Origin: Sulfuritalea sp.
GTDB taxonomy: Bacteria > Pseudomonadota > Gammaproteobacteria > Burkholderiales > Rhodocyclaceae
NCBI GenBank assembly: GCA_030680805.1
Contig: JAUXUK010000103.1
Location: 1 to 38,642 of the forward strand
Length of the DNA: 38,642 nt
Direction: 5' to 3'
Positions 1-7,758 of this stretch are shown here, in pieces. Below the pieces are notes generated by a model. The model was given only the letters and a program-made list of their open reading frames with translations. It had not been told where the DNA came from and made no database searches. Every line of letters starts with the position of its first letter. Position 1 is the first letter of the stretch. A program made the position numbers and the translations under genes.

Positions 1-1385
1 TTGACGATGCCCTTGCCCTGGATGCACTTGAGGCCGGCCTCGATCACGTCCCACTTCGAGCTGTCGAGCATCAGCGGCACCTTGCAGATGTCCGGCTCGG
101 AGCCGACCAGATGCAGGAAACGCACCATCGCCGCCTGCGAATCGAGCATCGCCTCGTCCATGTTGATGTCGACCACCTGCGCGCCATTCTCGACCTGCTG
201 CCGGGCCACCGCCAGCGCGTCGTCGAAGCGGCCTTCGAGGATCATGCGGGCGAAGGCCTTGGAACCGGTGACATTGGTGCGCTCGCCGACGTTCACGAAC
301 AGGCTGTCTTCGCCGACATTGAAGGCTTCGAGTCCGGCCAGGCGCAGCTTCTTTTCGACCTGCGGGATCGTCCGCGGCTTCTGGTCCTTGAGCGCCTCGG
401 CAATTGCGCGGATGTGGTCCGGCGAGGTGCCGCAGCAACCGCCGGCGATATTGATGATGCCCGCTTCGCCCCATTCGCGAATCTCGTCGGCCAGCATCTG
501 CGGCGTTTCGTCGTAGCCGCCGAAGGCATTCGGCAGGCCGGCGTTGGGGTGTGCCGAGATGAAACAGTCGCAAAGTTTCGACAGCTCTTCGACATACTGG
601 CGCAGTTCCTTGGCGCCGAGCGCACAGTTGAGGCCGAAGGACAGCGGCCGCGCATGGCGCAGCGAATTCCAGAAGGCCTCGGCGGTTTGCCCTGACAGCG
701 TGCGCCCGGAAGCGTCGGTAATGGTGCCGGAGATCATCACCGGCCAGCGTCGCCCGGCTTCGTCGAAGAACTGCTCGATGGCGAACAGCGCGGCCTTGGC
801 GTTGAGCGTGTCGAAGACCGTCTCCACCAGCAGGATGTCAGCACCGCCGGTCGTCAAGCCGCGCGCAGCTTCGACGTAATCGGCCACCAGCGCATCGAAG
901 GTGATGTTGCGCGCGCCGGGATCATTGACGTCGGGCGAGAGCGACGCCGTGCGCGACGTCGGCCCCAGTACGCCGGCGACGAAGCGCGGCCTGTCCGGCG
1001 TGGAAAACTTGTCGGCGGTTTCGCGCGCCAGCCGCGCCGAAGCCACGTTCAGCTCATAGGCCAGATCGGCCAGGCCGTACTCGGCCTGCGACACCTTCGT
1101 CGCGTTGAAGCTGTTGGTTTCGATGATGTCGGCGCCGGCGGCGAGGTATTCGGCGTGGATGCCGCCGATCACATCAGGCCGCGTGATGCACAGCAGGTCG
1201 TTGTTGCCCTTCAGGTCCTTGCCATGCGCGGCAAAACGCGAGCCGCGATAGTCGGCCTCGACCAGACCGTGACGCTGCACCATGGTGCCCATGGCGCCAT
1301 CGAGAATCAGGATGCGTTGCGCAAGCAGTTCGCGCAATTCAGTGCTGCGGTCGGGTTGCCAGCGGGTGGGAAAAGCGGCGGTCAT
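1..1385 (-). CDS. metH: Cobalamin-dependent methionine synthase MetH, N-terminal part (cut by window edge)
   Basis: The first about 461 residues of MetH, which moves a methyl group from methyl-tetrahydrofolate through cobalamin to homocysteine, giving methionine in the cytoplasm. The homocysteine-binding barrel covers about residues 20-335. It contains LILDGAMGT near the start and the zinc ligands Cys254 (GLNCALG) and Cys317/Cys318 (GGCCGTSP), a spacing that matches the E. coli enzyme with a seven-residue offset. The pterin-binding domain follows from about residue 360 ([11 protein letters not shown], then PLMLDSSKW). The cobalamin-binding and activation domains lie outside the window. The ATG at 1385 is preceded by a GGAG box at good distance. 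Transcription runs leftward from a -10 box at 1565-1570 through an SAH riboswitch, so expression should respond to the methylation state of the cell. The family call is not in doubt. Only completeness is unknown. Confidence 0.97.
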   Translation of the reverse strand, partial: MTAAFPTRWQPDRSTELRELLAQRILILDGAMGTMVQRHGLVEADYRGSRFAAHGKDLKGNNDLLCITRPDVIGGIHAEYLAAGADIIETNSFNATKVSQAEYGLADLAYELNVASARLARETADKFSTPDRPRFVAGVLGPTSRTASLSPDVNDPGARNITFDALVADYVEAARGLTTGGADILLVETVFDTLNAKAALFAIEQFFDEAGRRWPVMISGTITDASGRTLSGQTAEAFWNSLRHARPLSFGLNCALGAKELRQYVEELSKLCDCFISAHPNAGLPNAFGGYDETPQMLADEIREWGEAGIINIAGGCCGTSPDHIRAIAEALKDQKPRTIPQVEKKLRLAGLEAFNVGEDSLFVNVGERTNVTGSKAFARMILEGRFDDALAVARQQVENGAQVVDINMDEAMLDSQAAMVRFLHLVGSEPDICKVPLMLDSSKWDVIEAGLKCIQGKGIV

Positions 1386-1465
1386 GCGTCTCTCCAATCC
1401 ATGACCGGGGCGGGGAGCCTTGCTGCGTGACGGCTCACCTTGTGCCCCGGTGGAATACTCCAAGG

Positions 1466-1556
1466 GTGGGTGAGCGCCGTTGTGATCAGGTTCCGAGCCT
1501 AGGGTCGCGGCCCGTCAAGTCAGGGGGCCATCCACCTTGCAGCGCTCCTCGGAAGC
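1466..1556 (-). promoter_or_regulatory. S-adenosylhomocysteine (SAH) riboswitch upstream of metH
   Basis: Read on the minus strand, the leader holds the hallmark SAH-riboswitch blocks in order: TTCCGAGGAGCGCTGCAAG, then CTAGGCTCGGAA, then AACGGCGCTCACCCAC. The first and second blocks pair to close the main stem (TCCGAG with CTCGGA). GAGCGC in the first block can pair with GCGCTC in the third, forming the pseudoknot known for this class. The element lies between a -10 box and the metH start. The class usually switches on methionine-cycle genes (ahcY, metH, metF) when SAH builds up. The match was made by eye. Exact ends are approximate. Confidence 0.92.
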
Positions 1557-1564
1557 AGGGACGG

Positions 1565-1593
1565 ATTATACCGCCGTCTCGCCGTCGCCGTCG
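1565..1593 (-). promoter_or_regulatory. Probable sigma-70 promoter of the metH leader
   Basis: The minus strand has a perfect TATAAT at 1570-1565. Start of transcription would fall near 1558, just before the first conserved block of the riboswitch. The -35 region (about 1588-1593) matches the consensus poorly, so the promoter rests mainly on the -10 box and its position. The -35 region sits directly beside the 3' end of the upstream rhodanese gene. Confidence 0.55.
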
Positions 1594-1595
1594 GT

Positions 1596-2036
1596 TCAGC
1601 ACTGCTGCGTGCAGGCCTCCACCGGCAGACCGCGTTTGATCCAGCCCGGCCCGGCGCCACTGCCGGCCATGCCTTCCTTGACGTTGTAGACCTGGGTGAA
1701 GCCGACGCTTTGCAGGTAGCGTTGGACCTGGGTGGTGCGATTGCCGGTGCGGCAGATCAGCGCGATGGGTGCGTTGCGGTCACCTTTCACTTCGCCCAGC
1801 AGTTGGTCGACAAAGCCCTTCGCTCCTTGCGGATGCAACATGTTCACCTGTTTCGCGCCCCGGGCCACGCCGGTTTCCTTCCATTCAGGCGGCGTGCGGA
1901 TGTCAATCAGCGTGAGCTTGCCCGATTGCACCTGGGCGGCGGCCTCGGGTGCGCCGAGGTCGGGTTCGGCGCGCGCCGACAGCGCCAGCAGCGCGCAGAC
2001 GCAGGGCAGGAGTTTTTTCAGTATCCCGGCAATCAT
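1596..2036 (-). CDS. Exported single-domain rhodanese-like sulfurtransferase
   Basis: A protein of 146 residues with a hydrophobic N-terminal signal peptide (residues 1-23, ending SARA) followed by one rhodanese domain. The active-site loop reads CRTGNRT with Cys95 as the persulfide-carrying residue. Two more cysteines lie at the very C terminus (Cys142, Cys146). The likely place of action is the periplasm, handling sulfane sulfur or cyanide, but the substrate cannot be told from sequence. The start is uncertain: ATG at 2036 gives a compact signal peptide, while an in-frame ATG at 2063 would add nine residues, and neither has a strong ribosome site. The gene is divergent from a second, cytoplasmic rhodanese at 2124 and lies upstream of metH on the same strand. 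Confidence 0.85.
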   Translation of the reverse strand: MIAGILKKLLPCVCALLALSARAEPDLGAPEAAAQVQSGKLTLIDIRTPPEWKETGVARGAKQVNMLHPQGAKGFVDQLLGEVKGDRNAPIALICRTGNRTTQVQRYLQSVGFTQVYNVKEGMAGSGAGPGWIKRGLPVEACTQQC

Positions 2037-2123
2037 GGCTCCGGGCGGGGAAAGTGGATTCATCAACTTACTATACCGCGCTTGGCTACAATCACGGGTC
2101 CAACAGACCGAGTGGAGCACATC

Positions 2124-2516
2124 ATGGATCATCTGACCCCCAAGGAAGCCGCCAAGTTCCTGCACGACAACCCCAGTGCCTTGTTCGTGGACTGCCGCAG
2201 CGAAATGGAATTCTTTTTCGTCGGCCACCCGGCCGGTGTCAGCCATGTGTCGTGGAACGACGGCCCCGACTGGGAGGTCAACCCGCACTTCGTCGGCGAA
2301 GTGAAGAAGCTTGCCGGCCATTCGGGCGATCGTCCGGTGGTGCTGATCTGTCGCAGCGGAAATCGTTCGGTCGATGCCGGCCACGCCCTCGAGGCCGCCG
2401 GCTTCACGCGGGTGTTCAACGTCTTGCACGGTTTCGAGGGCGAACTCGACGACACCCATCACCGCGGTGCGATGAACGGCTGGCGCTTCGAAGGCCTGCC
2501 GTGGGAGCAATGCTGA
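2124..2516 (+). CDS. Cytoplasmic single-domain rhodanese-like protein
   Basis: A 130-residue rhodanese domain without a signal peptide. The catalytic loop is CRSGNRS with Cys76 as the predicted sulfur-carrying residue, and the CRSGNRS loop is of the sulfurtransferase rather than phosphatase type. Extra cysteines sit at 24 and at the last position, 130. The start is well placed: GGAG at 2114-2117, six bases before ATG. The stop overlaps the start of the thioredoxin-like gene (ATGCTGA), so the two are probably translated together, which suggests joint work on sulfur transfer and thiol reduction. That functional link is inference. Its closeness to the exported rhodanese on the other strand gives one member on each side of the membrane. 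Confidence 0.88.
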   Translation: MDHLTPKEAAKFLHDNPSALFVDCRSEMEFFFVGHPAGVSHVSWNDGPDWEVNPHFVGEVKKLAGHSGDRPVVLICRSGNRSVDAGHALEAAGFTRVFNVLHGFEGELDDTHHRGAMNGWRFEGLPWEQC

Positions 2517-3157
2517 CGCCGTCCGGCGGGGCGGAAACCCAGGCGCGCAAGGCGCAGGCGTTGAGTGATCGCCTGCGGCGTGCATTCAAGCCGCGCCATG
2601 CGCTCGAAATCGGCCTGATCATCGCCGTCATTCTCGGCGCGCAGTACTGGCAGACGCGCGGCCTGCCCGAAGGTGCGGCGCCACCGCTGGTTGGTGCCCG
2701 AAACGATGGGGCGGTTGTTGATCTGGCGCGAAAAGTCGGCGCTGGTGAAGCAACTGCGCTACAAGGCGGTCGAGCAAAAGACGCTCTCCTCGCCGTAGCG
2801 GATGGTGAGACGGCGAACAGCGCGGCGACTTTGGTGGTTTTTTGGTCGACATGGTGCCCGGTGTGCAAGGCCGAGGAGGGCAACATCGTTTCCGTGGCGC
2901 AGGATCATCGCGTGATTTCGGTGGCCATGCAGTCGGGCGATGCGGCGACGGTGACCAAACACCTGAAGGAACGCGGCATCGAGCTGCCCGCGTTGATCGA
3001 TGCCGACGGTCGCCACGCGATCAACTGGGGGGTGCGTGGGGTGCCGACGCATTTCGTGGTCGATGCGGCGGGCAACGTGCGCTTTCGCGTGGTCGGCTAT
3101 GCGACGACCTGGGGCCTGAAGGCGCGGCTGTGGTGGGCGGAGACCTTCCCGGCGTGA
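2510..3157 (+). CDS. Membrane-anchored thioredoxin-like protein (TlpA/DsbE/ScsD type)
   Basis: A 215-residue protein with one N-terminal membrane segment at about residues 32-46 and a thioredoxin fold facing the periplasm. The redox motif is WCPVC (Cys116 and Cys119), and the cis-proline loop is GVPT (Pro179). WCPVC is typical of the ScsD-like branch of periplasmic disulfide proteins rather than of thioredoxin itself (WCGPC). The likely task is reducing or exchanging disulfides of exported proteins, with electrons from a DsbD/CcdA-like partner that is not in this window. The ATG at 2510 overlaps the rhodanese stop, and the TGA overlaps the GTG of the MFS gene, so three genes are translationally linked. 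An upstream extension of the frame overlaps the rhodanese and is not real. Confidence 0.85.
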   Translation: MLTPSGGAETQARKAQALSDRLRRAFKPRHALEIGLIIAVILGAQYWQTRGLPEGAAPPLVGARNDGAVVDLARKVGAGEATALQGGRAKDALLAVADGETANSAATLVVFWSTWCPVCKAEEGNIVSVAQDHRVISVAMQSGDAATVTKHLKERGIELPALIDADGRHAINWGVRGVPTHFVVDAAGNVRFRVVGYATTWGLKARLWWAETFPA

Positions 3158-4440
3158 GCGTTCAGAAAAACTTTCCACCGGCCACGCTTGCGTGGTCCGT
3201 CTGGGGCCTCGGCGCGCTGCTCTACCTGATCGGCTTCTACCTGCGCGTCGCGCCGGCGGTGATCACCGACCAGTTGATGACCGAATTTGCCATCACCGGC
3301 GCGGCGCTGGGCAATCTCTCGGCTTTCTATTTCTATTCCTACGTGGCGATGCAGGTGCCGACCGGGATGATCGCCGACCGCTGGGGTCCGCGCCGCCTGC
3401 TCACTGCCGGGGCGGGCGTGGCGGCGCTGGGCACGGCGCTGTTCGCCTTCGCACCCGACATCTTCTGGGCCAACATGGGGCGGTTGTTGATCGGCGCTTC
3501 GGTGGCGGTGGCGTTCGTCTCGATGCTGAAGTTGGCGAGTCACTGGTTCGCGCCGCAGCAGTATGCGCTGGCCTCGGGCATGGCCCTGTTGATGGGTGTA
3601 GTCGGCGGCGTGGTGGCGGGCGTGCCGCTGCGCTTTCTGGTCGAGGCCTTTGGCTGGCGCCCGGTGATGGGCGTTTCGGCGGCGCTGACGGCGCTGCTGT
3701 GCGTTGTCACCTGGCTGCGCGTGCGCGACGATCCGGTCGAGCGCGGCTATGCCAGTCATTTTCAGGGCGAACATGGCGCGCATGCGGGAACCTCGGTGCT
3801 GCATGGCTTGATGGAAGTACTGTCCTATCGCAATGTGTGGATACTGACGGCGGTGCCGATCGGTTTTTCCGGCGCGGTGCTGACCTTCGCCGGGCTTTGG
3901 GGCGTACCCTTCCTGCGCCAGGTGCATGGCCTGGACCCCAAGGCGGCGGCGGCGGTTACCTCGCTCCTGCTGGTGGCTTGGGCGCTGGGCGGACCCATGC
4001 TGGGCAACTGGTCGGAGCGCATGGGCATGAGGAAGCCGCTGTACCTCATGGCGTCGGGTGTCGCGCTGCTCGGCTGGTCGGCAATCATCTTCCTGCCGCT
4101 GCCGTTGTGGGCGCTCGTCGCGCTGCTGGTTCCCACCGGTTTCGCCTCGGGCAACATCATCATCGGCTTCGCCTGGGCCAAGGAATCGGTGCCGCTGCGG
4201 CTGGTGGGCACAGCCTCGGGCGTGTGCAACATGGGGCCGCTGATCGGCGGCATGCTTTTGCAGCCGGCGGTGGGCTGGATGCTCGACCGGCGCTGGAGCG
4301 GCACCATCGAAGCCGGCGTGCGGCTCTACGATGCGGCGGCGTATCGCGCCGGCTTTACGCTGATGGTCGGCGCCATGGCCGTCGCTGGCATCATTCTGAT
4401 CCTTGCCCGCGAGAGTGATTGCCGCCAGATGCATGACTAG
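3154..4440 (+). CDS. Major facilitator superfamily transporter
   Basis: A 428-residue polytopic membrane protein with about twelve hydrophobic segments in two halves. The loop between segments 2 and 3 carries the MFS signature GMIADRWGPRR (about residues 71-81). The start is GTG at 3154, overlapping the previous stop as GTGA, with GGAG about eleven bases upstream. Open frame before this GTG lies inside the thioredoxin-like gene. The substrate cannot be assigned. General resemblance is to organic-anion or sugar-acid porters of the MFS. The stop overlaps the start of the enoyl-CoA hydratase-family gene, so the gene sits within an operon starting at 2124. Confidence 0.85.
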   Translation: MSVQKNFPPATLAWSVWGLGALLYLIGFYLRVAPAVITDQLMTEFAITGAALGNLSAFYFYSYVAMQVPTGMIADRWGPRRLLTAGAGVAALGTALFAFAPDIFWANMGRLLIGASVAVAFVSMLKLASHWFAPQQYALASGMALLMGVVGGVVAGVPLRFLVEAFGWRPVMGVSAALTALLCVVTWLRVRDDPVERGYASHFQGEHGAHAGTSVLHGLMEVLSYRNVWILTAVPIGFSGAVLTFAGLWGVPFLRQVHGLDPKAAAAVTSLLLVAWALGGPMLGNWSERMGMRKPLYLMASGVALLGWSAIIFLPLPLWALVALLVPTGFASGNIIIGFAWAKESVPLRLVGTASGVCNMGPLIGGMLLQPAVGWMLDRRWSGTIEAGVRLYDAAAYRAGFTLMVGAMAVAGIILILARESDCRQMHD

Positions 4441-5272
4441 AGGAAAAGACGAAATCGATCCGGAGAGCGCTCTGCGTGCCGGGGATTCAGCTTCGCTGGC
4501 CGGCAACATCCTCTGCCAACGTGAGGGCGTCATCGCCACGGTGACGCTGTTCAATCCGGAAAAACTCAATGCGCTGAATGCCGCGATGTGGTTGCGGCTG
4601 CGCGAAGTCATGGGCGAACTGGGGGCCGACACGTCCCTGCGTTGTGTCATCGTGCGCGGCGAAGGTGTGGTGTTTGCCGCCGGCGGCGACCTCGAAGAAT
4701 TCCGCACCGCGCGCGCCAATGTCGACCGGGCGCTGGCGTATCACGAGGTGGTGGGCGAGGCGCTCGCTGCCATCGAGTCCTGTCCGCATCCCACGCTAGC
4801 CGCGATCCTCGGCCCCTGTGTCGGCGGCGGGCTGGAAATCGCCTGTGCCTGCGATCTCCGCGTTGCGGGCGAAGGGGCGAAGTTCGGTGCGCCGATCATG
4901 AAACTGGGTTTCTCGATGTACCCCGGCGAACTGGCAGGTTTTCTCAAGCTCGCCGGCCCGGCGGTGGCGAAGGAAATTTTGCTCGAGGGACGACTTCTGA
5001 GCGCGGCCGAGGCTTATGCCAAAGGATTGCTGACACGGGTGGTGGCCGATGCCGGGCTGGAGCAGGAAGTGCAGGCGACTGCGGCGCGCATCGCGTCCGG
5101 CGCGCCGCTGGTGGCGCGCTGGCACAAGCAGTGGATCGCGCGGTTGATGGAAGACCGGCCGCTGAGTGTTGAGGAAAAGCGCGCCTCGTTCGCTTTCCTC
5201 GACACGCAGGATTACGCCGAAGGTCTGGCGGCCTTTCTCGAAAAGCGGCCGCCGCGCTTTACGGGCCGCTAA
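4433..5272 (+). CDS. Enoyl-CoA hydratase/isomerase-family protein
   Basis: A 279-residue member of the crotonase superfamily, which acts on acyl-CoA thioesters in the cytoplasm. The oxyanion-hole segments are visible: FAAGGDLEEF (about 81-90) and CVGGGLEIACACDLRVA (about 129-145). Glu135 corresponds to the first catalytic glutamate of classical hydratases. The second catalytic glutamate, in the FGxPE motif of hydratases, is replaced by Ile155 (FGAPIMKLG), so simple enoyl-CoA hydration is doubtful and isomerase, hydrolase or decarboxylase chemistry is possible. The start chosen is ATG at 4433, overlapping the MFS stop by eight bases. An upstream in-frame ATG at 4403 would overlap more. It is the last gene of the 2124-5272 operon. 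Confidence 0.85.
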   Translation: MTRGKDEIDPESALRAGDSASLAGNILCQREGVIATVTLFNPEKLNALNAAMWLRLREVMGELGADTSLRCVIVRGEGVVFAAGGDLEEFRTARANVDRALAYHEVVGEALAAIESCPHPTLAAILGPCVGGGLEIACACDLRVAGEGAKFGAPIMKLGFSMYPGELAGFLKLAGPAVAKEILLEGRLLSAAEAYAKGLLTRVVADAGLEQEVQATAARIASGAPLVARWHKQWIARLMEDRPLSVEEKRASFAFLDTQDYAEGLAAFLEKRPPRFTGR

Positions 5273-5344
5273 CGCTCATGGCAGCAAGCTCCACCCGCAG
5301 AATATGAAACGCGCGAAAGTCGAACTGAACGCCCACCCCCCATG

Positions 5345-5362
5345 CCCCCCTCACGGGGGGTT
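5345..5362. terminator. GC hairpin between convergent genes, possible terminator
   Basis: CCCCCC-TCAC-GGGGGG followed by only TT lies between the stop of the enoyl-CoA hydratase-family gene and the 3' end of the oxidoreductase on the other strand. The stem is strong but there is no real T-tract. The following bases (TGCTCGCTTCGCTCG) also form a small repeat-like hairpin. It could stop transcription from both sides or be a palindromic repeat. I see no coding sequence in 5273-5388. Confidence 0.4.
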
Positions 5363-5388
5363 ACTGATTTGCTCGCTTCGCTCGACTA

Positions 5389-6528
5389 TCACCAGTCGCG
5401 CTGGATGAGGTGTTTCACGTTAAGCGGTAGATGGCCGACGACATGGTCGGCCAGCGCGAGGCAGGACGTCAGCCCCGGCGACTCGATGCCATAGAGGCAG
5501 ACCAGCCCCGGCACGCCATGATCGGCCGGACCCGACACCAGAAAATCGCAGGCGGGTTCTCCCGGCGCGTGCGGCTTCGGCCGGATGCCGGCGTAGGCGG
5601 GGAACAGCGCGCCATCAGCCAGTTGCGGCCAGTAGCGGCGGACTTCGCCGTAGAAGGCGTCGGCGCGTTCGGGGGCCACCGCGTAGTCGATGTTCTCGAT
5701 CCACTCCACGTCGGGACCGAAGCGCGCCTGCCCGCCGAGGTCGAGCGTGAGATGGACGCCGAGGCCGGCGGCTTCCGGCACCGGGTAGATCAGTCGCGAG
5801 AACGGGGCGCGACCAGCCAGCGAGTAGTAGTTGCCCTTGGCATAGTGCAGCGGCGGCACCGATTGCGGCGGCAGGCCGCGCAGGCGGCGCGCAATGCCCT
5901 GGGCGCCGAGCCCGGCGCAATTCACCACGGTGCCGGCGTGAAGCTGCATGGATTCATCGGTGCCGCCGCCAACCGCGAGGACGATGCCGTCCGCGACGAT
6001 CTCGCCGTCCAGCACCGGGCTGTTCAACGCCAGCACGGCGCCATTCCGTTCCGCGTCGCCCAGAAAGGAGAGCATCAGGGCGTGGCTGTCGATGATTCCG
6101 GTCGAAGGCGACAGCAGCGCGGCCGTGCACTCCAGCGCCGGCTCCAGCACACGGGCCTCGGTGCGCGACAGAAGCCGGAGATCGTCCACGCCGTTGGCGC
6201 GGGCGCCGGAGGCGATGCGGTCGAGCTGGATGCGTTGCTGCTCGCTGGTGGCTACGATCAGCTTGCCGCAGCGCCGGTGTTCGATGCCGCGCTCTGCGCA
6301 GTAGGCGTAGAGCATGTGGCGGCCGGCGACGCACAGCGTGGCCTTGAGCGATCCCGCCGGATAGTAGATGCCGGCATGGATCACCTCGCTGTTGCGCGCG
6401 CTGATGCCGGTGCCGAACGCGCTTTCGGCTTCAAGAATCAGCACTTCGCGGCCTCCGGCGGCCAGCCTGCGCGCCACGGCGAGGCCGATGACGCCGGCGC
6501 CGATGACGACACAATCAATTTGCTCCAT
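5389..6528 (-). CDS. lhgO: FAD-dependent oxidoreductase, L-2-hydroxyglutarate oxidase/dehydrogenase type
   Basis: A 379-residue flavoprotein of the DAO fold. The N terminus has the dinucleotide-binding motif [17 protein letters not shown] followed by an acidic strand end (LILEAE), and then [15 protein letters not shown], the segment typical of the L-2-hydroxyglutarate oxidase branch. The C-terminal part ([20 protein letters not shown]) matches the flavin-contacting end of the family. The expected reaction is oxidation of L-2-hydroxyglutarate to 2-oxoglutarate with transfer of electrons to oxygen or quinone. A broader hydroxy-acid or amino-acid substrate cannot be excluded. The start is ATG at 6528, where the fold begins at once. 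The open frame extends further upstream, but that part overlaps the divergent DsrE-like gene and resembles nothing. Confidence 0.85.
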   Translation of the reverse strand: MEQIDCVVIGAGVIGLAVARRLAAGGREVLILEAESAFGTGISARNSEVIHAGIYYPAGSLKATLCVAGRHMLYAYCAERGIEHRRCGKLIVATSEQQRIQLDRIASGARANGVDDLRLLSRTEARVLEPALECTAALLSPSTGIIDSHALMLSFLGDAERNGAVLALNSPVLDGEIVADGIVLAVGGGTDESMQLHAGTVVNCAGLGAQGIARRLRGLPPQSVPPLHYAKGNYYSLAGRAPFSRLIYPVPEAAGLGVHLTLDLGGQARFGPDVEWIENIDYAVAPERADAFYGEVRRYWPQLADGALFPAYAGIRPKPHAPGEPACDFLVSGPADHGVPGLVCLYGIESPGLTSCLALADHVVGHLPLNVKHLIQRDW

Positions 6529-6580
6529 GGGGAATTTGTGGCAGAGTGAAGTCAATAATTTGCTGCAAAGGATAACCGAC

Positions 6581-7021
6581 ATGAAGCCGAGGCAATTGGC
6601 AATAGTGGCGTTGATGACCGTGTTGATGCCGACGGCCTCCGCCGTGTTCGCGGCGGACGCTGCGCTTGGCAAAGCTGCGGCCGGGCGGGATCGCGTAGTG
6701 TTCCAGGTCAATGAAGACGATTCGCGCAAGTGGAATACCGTGCTCGCCAACATCAACAACGTGCAGGAAGAACTGGGCCGGGTGGAGGTCTCGGTGGTCG
6801 TGATCGGCCCGGGGCTGGGCATGCTCAAGGCCGACGCGCTGACGGCGAACAAGGTGCAGGACGCGATGTCGACCGGCGTGCGCTTCGTCGCCTGCGGCAA
6901 TTCGATGACGGCGCAGCACCTGACGAAGGACGACATGATCGACGGCATCGCCTACGCCAAGGCCGGCTATGTCGAAGTCATGCGCCTGCAGCAGCAGGGC
7001 TATGCCTATGTCCGCCCATGA
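6581..7021 (+). CDS. Exported DsrE/DsrF-like protein (paralogue 1)
   Basis: A 146-residue protein with a signal peptide (residues 1-25, ending FAADA) and a DsrE-like domain from about residue 37. Landmarks are [31 protein letters not shown], and the motif [11 protein letters not shown] with Cys105 where DsrE-family proteins carry the sulfur-binding cysteine. It aligns along its length with the protein at 18376 and with the periplasmic half of the anti-sigma factor at 16967. A periplasmic role in sulfane sulfur or thiol-redox handling is inference. Ribosome site AAAGGA lies about eight bases before ATG at 6581. Its stop overlaps the yrfG-type start (ATGA). No copy of the ECF promoter found at 18231-18310 is seen upstream. 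Confidence 0.85.
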   Translation: MKPRQLAIVALMTVLMPTASAVFAADAALGKAAAGRDRVVFQVNEDDSRKWNTVLANINNVQEELGRVEVSVVVIGPGLGMLKADALTANKVQDAMSTGVRFVACGNSMTAQHLTKDDMIDGIAYAKAGYVEVMRLQQQGYAYVRP

Positions 7022-7674
7022 TGCTTGACTGGGCGCGGATCGATACCGTCCTGCTCGACATGGACGGCACCCTGCTCGACCTGCATTTCGACAACCATTT
7101 CTGGCAGACCCATTTGCCGCAGCGCTATGCCGAAGCGAAAGGGCTGCCGGCGGGTGCCGGGCGCGAGGAACTGATGGCGCGCTATCACGGCCGCGCCGGG
7201 ACGCTGGAGTGGTACTCGGTGGATTTCTGGGAGACCGAGCTGGAACTGGACATCATGCGCTTCAAGGAAGAAGTCGCGCACCTGATCGGCATCCATCCGC
7301 ATGTACCGGCCTTCCTCGATGCGGTGCGCGCCAGCGGCCGGCGCGTGGTGCTGGCGACCAATGCGCACCACAAGAGCGTGACGCTGAAAATGGCCAGGAC
7401 CGGGCTTTCGCCGCGCTTCGATGCCATCATCAGTTCGCATGCGCTGGGCGCCGCGAAGGAGGAGCAGGCCTTCTGGCAGCGACTGCAGGAAATCGAGCCC
7501 TTCGATCCGGTGCGCACGTTGCTGGTCGACGACAGCCTGCCGGTGCTCGACAGTGCAAGGAAATTTGGCATTGCGCACCTGGTGGCGGTGAAGCGGCCGG
7601 ACACCAAACAGCCGGAAAAGCACACCGGCGACTATCCGGCGATTGACGACTTCTCCCAGTTGATCCCGCAATAG
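7018..7674 (+). CDS. yrfG: HAD-family GMP/IMP nucleotidase (YrfG-like)
   Basis: A 218-residue haloacid dehalogenase-fold phosphatase. The nucleophile motif is LLDMDGTLLDLHFDNHFW (Asp14 and Asp16), a stretch highly characteristic of YrfG. Motif II is VLATNAHHKS, and motif III/IV is LLVDDSLPVLDSA near the C terminus. E. coli YrfG removes phosphate from purine mononucleotides such as GMP and IMP, and the same activity is likely here. Start ATG at 7018 overlaps the DsrE-like stop. A second ATG follows at 7021. Coupling of a nucleotidase to an exported DsrE-like protein is odd and may only reflect compact gene packing. Confidence 0.87.
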   Translation: MMLDWARIDTVLLDMDGTLLDLHFDNHFWQTHLPQRYAEAKGLPAGAGREELMARYHGRAGTLEWYSVDFWETELELDIMRFKEEVAHLIGIHPHVPAFLDAVRASGRRVVLATNAHHKSVTLKMARTGLSPRFDAIISSHALGAAKEEQAFWQRLQEIEPFDPVRTLLVDDSLPVLDSARKFGIAHLVAVKRPDTKQPEKHTGDYPAIDDFSQLIPQ

Positions 7675-7721
7675 CGATTTGCTGCGGTGCAGCTTGACCC
7701 CCGCCAGCGAAGCACGCTATG

Positions 7722-7745
7722 TTGTATACAAAATATCGTATGCAA
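7722..7745. promoter_or_regulatory. Likely GntR operator: palindrome TTGTATACAA plus second, imperfect copy
   Basis: TTGTATACAA (7722-7731) is a perfect 10-bp palindrome of the kind bound by FCD-type GntR regulators. TCGTATGCAA (7736-7745) matches it at eight of ten positions and starts 14 bases later. Both sit directly before the regulator gene at 7759, so self-control and control of the malonate operon are likely. The remainder of the 7675-7758 gap shows no clear -35/-10 pair. Confidence 0.6.
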
Positions 7746-7758
7746 TTACTAAAACTAC

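Noticed and set aside
2064..2092. Promoter with TACAAT (2087-2092) for the rhodanese at 2124
   Set aside because: No -35 element at 16-18 bases. The -10 alone in a short divergent gap is not enough.
3097..4719. Minus-strand open frame of 540 residues
   Set aside because: Antisense to the MFS transporter gene, with low-complexity Arg/His/Gln composition and no family likeness.
6530..6565. Possible ECF promoter (GGGAATTT ... GTCAATA) before the DsrE-like gene at 6581
   Set aside because: The -35 differs at its end and the spacing is shorter than the 15 bases shared by the two promoters at 18.2-18.3 kb.
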